From the NCBI GenBank assembly GCA_017481185.1, contig JAFUPO010000164.1, positions 1 to 8,654 of the forward strand: DNA of 8,654 nucleotides, written 5' to 3'. The notes beneath the pieces are model-generated. The model searched no databases. It worked only from the letters and a program-made list of their open reading frames with translations, and was not told the DNA's origin. The position numbers and the translations under genes are program-made. This document shows positions 5,902 through 8,654 of the stretch, one piece after another. This DNA comes from Clostridia bacterium. GTDB taxonomy: Bacteria; Bacillota_A; Clostridia; Christensenellales; Aristaeellaceae. The stretch's first letter is position 1. Each line of letters starts with the position of its first letter.

Positions 5902-5934
5902 AAATAAAAGCGGCGCCCTGTTATCAGAGCGCCG
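5900..5934 (-). terminator. Rho-independent terminator of the surface-protein gene
   Basis: The minus strand has an 8-bp stem with one G-U pair (5927-5934 with 5911-5918, 8-nt loop), then CTTTTATTTTT. It begins 8 bp after the stop codon of the surface-protein gene. Confidence 0.8.
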
Positions 5935-5942
5935 TATATGCT

Positions 5943-7262
5943 TTATGCGGTTTTCCTTTTCAAAAGGATCAGGGCCAGCCCGCCGGTGACCATCAGCCCC
6001 AGCCACAGGGCAGGGGCTGCGCCGTCGCCGGTATCGGGGATCGGAACGGGCGTTGGGGCAGGCGTGGGCGTTGGGGCAGGCGTGGGCGTTGGGGCAGGCG
6101 TGGGCGCAGGGGTAGTCGTGGGCGCAGGCGTGGGGGTAGGCAGCTCCTTTGTACCGGCCATCACAGCCCAGGTGAGGGTGCCGCCATCCGGCATATCCTT
6201 TTCCAGCCAGACCTGGCAATCGGCAAAGCTGGAAAGGCCCACGGCCGTGGCCGTCAGGGTCACCAGCTCGTTGGAGGTGATGGGCAGGCTGTAACTAAAG
6301 CCGTTGCCCTGAACCATCAGCCGAGCGCCCTGGGCGTTTTCAGCCCAGGCGGTGGCCTGATCCCCGGTCACCCAGGCGCTGCCCAGGTTCTTTTCAGAGC
6401 CGTCAAGGCGCAGGGCCAGGGGCGCATCGGCGGCGATGGTCTGCCGCCCTGCCCGGCTGCCGGAGGCAGCGGAGGCAAAGAGTACGCTGGTCATATCCAT
6501 CTTTGCGGCAGCGGTAACGGCGTTTGTTGTTTCTGTAGTTACATAGCTATTGTACACATAATCATTCGGCTGAGCGACCAGTGCAAGCGCGTTATGGTAT
6601 CGATGGGGTGAGCGCAGCCAGAAAAAGCCTTTCCAATAGGACTTAAAAATCCGCAGCTGATCCCTTTCGCCCACGGTGATATACTGATCCCCGTTATAGT
6701 CTCCCGCCGGGGCATAAAGCAAATCAACGATGGTATAGTCAGCGTCATTTTTCACGTCATAGGTGGTTGTGGTGGCTCTTTGGCGCAGGGCCTTTTCTGC
6801 CTCTGTAAAGGGCTGGGCCAAATACAGGGCCCGGCGAAGCTGGCTGGCCCCCCAGTGATTGGCGTAGACTTTTTGGGTGCCCTGGTTGCCGTAAAAGATC
6901 TGATCGTCCAACGTTTCCTGAAAGGCCATTGGGCCCAGCAGGGGCTCCTGGGTCATGAGCACCAGGGAGTCAGCCCCCTCGGCGCCTGCTACCCACCATA
7001 CCAGCGGCCCCGCAGGAACCGTCTCTTCATCGTCATAAGTCTTGTAATACTTGATGCTTTCGCCCCGGCTGCCCCATACAAGGGACAGCTTCACATCGGT
7101 ATCCGTGCCGGTAGCCAAAAGACCCTGGCCGCTATTGGTATCTGTGGCCAGCGCCATCAGGTCGCTTTTCGTTACAAACTGGGTCTGGGGGATGCTTTGT
7201 GCCTGGGCTACAGCGCCTATGAGCAAAAGCGCGGCCATCACAATCGCTGCCAAACGTTTCAT
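5943..7262 (-). CDS. Secreted DUF6273-like surface protein with sortase-type IPDTG signal
   Basis: This 439-residue protein begins with a signal peptide (MKRLAAIVMAALLLIGAVAQA, probable cut after Ala21). The middle resembles DUF6273 modules of clostridial surface proteins: NHWGASQLRRAL, then FTEAEKALRQR, then FFWLRSP (WLRSP near 215-219). A Pro/Thr/Ala stalk follows (about 375-407). The C-terminus is IPDTG (408-412), a hydrophobic helix and KRKTA, the tripartite form of LPXTG-type sorting signals with Ile in the first position. It should be secreted and fixed to the wall by a sortase not in this window. The acidic stretch DYNGDQYITVGERD may bind a metal. ATG at 7260-7262 is chosen, with AAAGGTG (7269-7275) 6 nt upstream; an in-frame GTG three codons earlier sits inside that ribosome-binding site. 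It has its own promoter and terminator, so it is monocistronic. Ligand unknown. Confidence 0.87.
   Translation of the reverse strand: MKRLAAIVMAALLLIGAVAQAQSIPQTQFVTKSDLMALATDTNSGQGLLATGTDTDVKLSLVWGSRGESIKYYKTYDDEETVPAGPLVWWVAGAEGADSLVLMTQEPLLGPMAFQETLDDQIFYGNQGTQKVYANHWGASQLRRALYLAQPFTEAEKALRQRATTTTYDVKNDADYTIVDLLYAPAGDYNGDQYITVGERDQLRIFKSYWKGFFWLRSPHRYHNALALVAQPNDYVYNSYVTTETTNAVTAAAKMDMTSVLFASAASGSRAGRQTIAADAPLALRLDGSEKNLGSAWVTGDQATAWAENAQGARLMVQGNGFSYSLPITSNELVTLTATAVGLSSFADCQVWLEKDMPDGGTLTWAVMAGTKELPTPTPAPTTTPAPTPAPTPTPAPTPTPAPTPVPIPDTGDGAAPALWLGLMVTGGLALILLKRKTA
6048..6137. repeat. 18-bp tandem repeat coding for the Pro/Thr stalk
   Basis: Three identical copies of gggcgttggggcaggcgt run from 6048 to 6101. 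Two degenerate copies follow (6102-6119 and 6120-6137). On the coding strand each unit gives six residues of the type PTPAPT. Copy number could change by slippage without shifting the frame, changing the length of the wall-spanning stalk. Confidence 0.9.
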
Positions 7263-7282
7263 GCGTATCACCTTTCACCGCT

Positions 7283-7312
7283 ATTATAGCAAAAACCTGC
7301 CTGCTTACACAA
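7283..7312 (-). promoter_or_regulatory. Promoter of the surface-protein gene
   Basis: On the minus strand a perfect TATAAT (7283-7288) is preceded by TGC (extended -10), with a weak -35 TTGTGT (7307-7312) at 18 bp. The -35 overlaps the last codons of the AraC-family gene. It should give a short leader of roughly 13-15 nt. Confidence 0.65.
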
Positions 7313-8303
7313 GCTGGTTTTCGTGATGGAATTCGCCCGGGCTCATGCCGGTATACTTTTTAAACACCTGGCAGAAATAGCTTTTATGGGGATAGCCGCA
7401 CAATTGAGCCGTTTCGGTCAGGTGCATTTCCCCCGGCTGGCTTAAAAGCTCCTTGGCCTTTTCCATGCGCACCTGGGTTAGGTACTGGGAGAAGTGGCAG
7501 CCTGTTTTTTCTTTAAAAAGGCGGCAAAAGTAGGCAGGGGTAAGGCCCAAACTGCGGGCCAGATTGCTCTGGGAATAAGGCAGCGAGCAATCCGCCAGGA
7601 TGCTTGCAATGACCCGGTCAATGGGCGCGGCGGCCAGCTGCCCCGCATCGGCTTTCAGGATTTGGCTCATCTGGGAGGCCCAGGCGATCAGCGCCGTATC
7701 CGGATGCACGCCCATCTCCCTGCCATCCAGCCCCTCCAGTAAATCCACCAGCGGTACCTGAGGAAACTGGGTCCACACCGCCTCCACAAGAAGGGGCACC
7801 AGGGACCAGGCCTCCCCCACGGACAGGGTCTGCGTATTGGCCAGGCGGGATACATAGCCGGGAATGGCGTTGAACTGGCTCTTTTTCAGGCTGGTCTGCA
7901 ATCGCTTGCGGTGAAGCCGGGCCTGGCTGGGATGGATCTGGGTGTTTTCATTCCACCAATCCGTCACCGGCTCAAAGGTTTCCAGCGCCGCCGCCAGATC
8001 ATCGGGATGGCGCACCTCCTGGCTCACCTCCACCTGACCGGGCATTGCCTCCATCATAAAGCGCAGAAACAGCCACAGCCGGGCGCTGCGCATGGCCTGG
8101 ATGGGGAAGGAATTGAAGCTGAACAGGATCAGCCCGCCTTTATCCTTTGCCTGGCTGAAGGCCTGGCCGCTCTCCCTAAGGATGGGGGGCAGACCCGTCT
8201 CCCGGGGCAAAACAAAGGGCTGGTCCCAGCGGATCAAAACCGCACAGAAGGACTTATCCCTTAGCCCTGCGCAGTCTAAAAGCGCCTCTGCTTCCTGCAG
8301 CAC
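7305..8303 (-). CDS. AraC-family transcriptional regulator
   Basis: This protein of about 332 residues has an AraC/XylS DNA-binding domain in its last 100 residues: two helix-turn-helix units, the first SQSNLARSLGLTPAYFCRLFKEKTG, split here as SNLARSLGLTPAYF and CRLFKEKTG, the second LTETAQLCGYPHKSYFCQVFKKYTG, split as TETAQLCGYPHKSYF and CQVFKKYTG, then the family end MSPGEF. The N-terminal 230 residues have no signature I recognise (no clear cupin or receiver motif) and may bind a ligand. The frame stays open to a TTG at 8325-8327, but that lies only a few nt from the predicted transcription start; GTG at 8301-8303, behind a GGGAGAGG purine run, fits better. An N-terminal difference of eight residues is therefore uncertain. 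The next gene, for the surface protein, starts 42 bp on with its own promoter, so it is a possible but unproven target. Confidence 0.88.
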   Translation of the reverse strand: MLQEAEALLDCAGLRDKSFCAVLIRWDQPFVLPRETGLPPILRESGQAFSQAKDKGGLILFSFNSFPIQAMRSARLWLFLRFMMEAMPGQVEVSQEVRHPDDLAAALETFEPVTDWWNENTQIHPSQARLHRKRLQTSLKKSQFNAIPGYVSRLANTQTLSVGEAWSLVPLLVEAVWTQFPQVPLVDLLEGLDGREMGVHPDTALIAWASQMSQILKADAGQLAAAPIDRVIASILADCSLPYSQSNLARSLGLTPAYFCRLFKEKTGCHFSQYLTQVRMEKAKELLSQPGEMHLTETAQLCGYPHKSYFCQVFKKYTGMSPGEFHHENQLV

Positions 8304-8336
8304 AGCCTTCCTCTCCCTTCGGCACAATGAATACCT

Positions 8337-8365
8337 ATTATATCATAATTTTCCCCAAGCCGCAA
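8337..8365 (-). promoter_or_regulatory. Promoter of the AraC-family gene
   Basis: The minus strand has TTGCGG (8360-8365), a 17-bp spacer and a perfect TATAAT (8337-8342), overlapped by a second -10-like TATGAT. It lies back to back with the tRNA promoter; the two -35 hexamers are 14 bp apart. Confidence 0.65.
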
Positions 8366-8379
8366 TCGCCCGAAAAGGA

Positions 8380-8408
8380 TTGCCAAATCTTTTTGAATAT
8401 GCTACAAT
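8380..8408 (+). promoter_or_regulatory. Promoter of tRNA-Arg
   Basis: TTGCCA (8380-8385), a 17-bp spacer and TACAAT (8403-8408) with TGC just before it (extended -10). The start point would be about 8415, a few bases ahead of the mature tRNA end. Confidence 0.75.
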
Positions 8409-8422
8409 TTCTTGTGCGCCCT

Positions 8423-8499
8423 GCACCCGTAGCTCAGCAGGATAGAGCGACCGCCTCCTAAGCGGTAGGCCGTGGGTTCGAATCCCGCCGGGTGCGCCA
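8423..8499 (+). tRNA. tRNA-Arg (anticodon CCT), CCA encoded
   Basis: A complete 77-nt cloverleaf. The acceptor stem GCACCCG (8423-8429) pairs with CGGGTGC (8489-8495), followed by discriminator G and an encoded CCA (8497-8499). The D arm is TAGCTCAGCAGGATAGAGC. The anticodon stem ACCGC/GCGGT encloses loop CTCCTAA, giving CCT at 8457-8459, which reads the AGG arginine codon. The T arm is GTGGG-TTCGAAT-CCCGC. It has its own promoter, and a hairpin follows 11 nt downstream. No second tRNA is visible, so it is a single-gene unit. Confidence 0.97.
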
Positions 8500-8510
8500 G
8501 ATAACAAAAT

Positions 8511-8529
8511 CACCCGCTGTTGGCGGGTG
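8511..8529 (+). terminator. Hairpin downstream of tRNA-Arg, possible terminator
   Basis: CACCCGC (8511-8517) pairs perfectly with GCGGGTG (8523-8529) around loop TGTTG. On the plus strand only TT follows, so it is a weak terminator for the tRNA; on the minus strand it is followed by ATTTTGTT. The 5' arm could also pair with the tRNA acceptor sequence CGGGTG (8489-8494). Confidence 0.5.
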
Positions 8530-8543
8530 TTCGTAAACAGTTT

Positions 8544-8573
8544 GTGGAGCGTATCGGTATCGATACGCTCCAC
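8544..8573. repeat. Perfect 13-bp inverted repeat
   Basis: GTGGAGCGTATCG (8544-8556) and its exact complement CGATACGCTCCAC (8561-8573) enclose a GTAT loop. TTCTTGT follows on the plus strand, so it may be a second, stronger stop for the tRNA transcript. There are no genes from 8500 to the window end; this hairpin, the one before it and the repeat at 8614 are all I see there. Confidence 0.75.
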
Positions 8574-8613
8574 TTCTTGTATCAGTATATATGACAGGGT
8601 TGCCCGAAGCCTT

Positions 8614-8654
8614 GGCTCTCCCTTTGGGAGAGCTGTCACCGACGGTGACTGAGA
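8614..8654. repeat. Palindromic intergenic repeat of gut-Clostridia type, cut by the window edge
   Basis: Two hairpins in tandem: GCTCTCCC-TTT-GGGAGAGC (8615-8633), then GTCACC-GAC-GGTGAC (8635-8649), followed by TGAGA at the edge. I recall intergenic elements of this layout, many copies per genome, in gut Clostridia. The pairing is seen; the family assignment is from memory and was not searched. The right end lies outside the window. Confidence 0.7.

Noticed and set aside
6048..6137. CRISPR-like array
   Set aside because: The repeats are contiguous 18-bp coding units without spacers, in frame within a Pro/Thr stalk.
5895..6611. Plus-strand open frame with Gly/Arg-rich repeats
   Set aside because: It is the complement of the Pro/Thr stalk repeats of the surface protein and starts inside that gene's terminator.
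7263..7271. GTG start three codons upstream for the surface protein
   Set aside because: It overlaps the AAAGGTG ribosome-binding site itself; the ATG at 7260-7262 gives a normal signal peptide.
8304..8327. TTG start for the AraC-family regulator
   Set aside because: The predicted transcription start falls about 3 nt before it, leaving no room for a ribosome-binding site. The GTG at 8301-8303 has a purine-rich site at proper distance.
8343..8639. A 98-codon open frame on the minus strand containing IRTHGLPLRRRSLYPAEL
   Set aside because: It is the antisense reading of the tRNA-Arg gene, a well-known false protein motif in databases. The frame also runs across two promoters and two hairpins, and has no credible ribosome-binding site.
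8423..8654. Integrated element using the tRNA-Arg 3' end as attachment site
   Set aside because: No integrase gene and no direct repeat of the tRNA 3' end is seen in the 155 bp downstream; the window ends too soon to test further.

Overview
The window looks like chromosome of an anaerobic, gut-type Firmicute (class Clostridia, probably Oscillospiraceae/Christensenellaceae-like). The clues are strong AGGAGG ribosome-binding sites, sigma-A-like promoters, a surface protein ending in a sortase-type signal, Ig-like (Big_2) and peptidoglycan-binding proteins, moderately high GC by eye, and an intergenic palindrome at the right edge of a kind I recall from many gut Clostridia. No phage, transposase or CRISPR array is visible. 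Taxonomy is inference.

Layout. (1) 2-1000, plus strand: the end of a Big_2-repeat surface protein, then a membrane-anchored peptidoglycan-binding-domain protein. (2) 1005-1154: three back-to-back hairpins, two of them perfect and related in sequence, filling the gap between converging genes. (3) 1173-1991, minus: a family 2 glycosyltransferase with its own candidate promoter. (4) 2055-5026, minus: a four-gene operon read as OmpR-type response regulator, histidine kinase, eight-pass membrane protein, small two-pass membrane protein. Every junction overlaps (4, 14 and 4 nt). (5) 5120-5815, minus: a two-gene operon with a four-pass membrane protein and a charged helical protein, ended by a clear terminator. 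(6) 5943-7262, minus: a secreted DUF6273-like protein with a Pro/Thr stalk and an IPDTG sorting signal. (7) 7305-8303, minus: an AraC-family regulator. (8) 8423-8499, plus: tRNA-Arg(CCT) with its own promoter, back to back with the AraC promoter, followed by two hairpins and the truncated gut-Clostridia-type repeat.

How the parts may work together. The regulator/kinase operon and the neighbouring two-gene operon carry nearly the same 17-bp motif upstream (14 of 17 bases identical). In each copy it is a direct repeat of a TTAACA-like hexamer at 11-bp spacing, the usual form of an OmpR/PhoB-family site. The distances from motif to -10 differ by 22 bp, about two helical turns. The last protein of the kinase operon and the first protein of the other operon also share a two-helix membrane unit (GM, about 13 residues, PG, then glycines), present once in the first and twice in the second. 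I infer one envelope-sensing circuit in which the regulator controls its own operon and a membrane-protein effector operon. Signal and effector function are unknown; I recall these orphan proteins as common uncharacterised proteins of gut Firmicutes but could not search.
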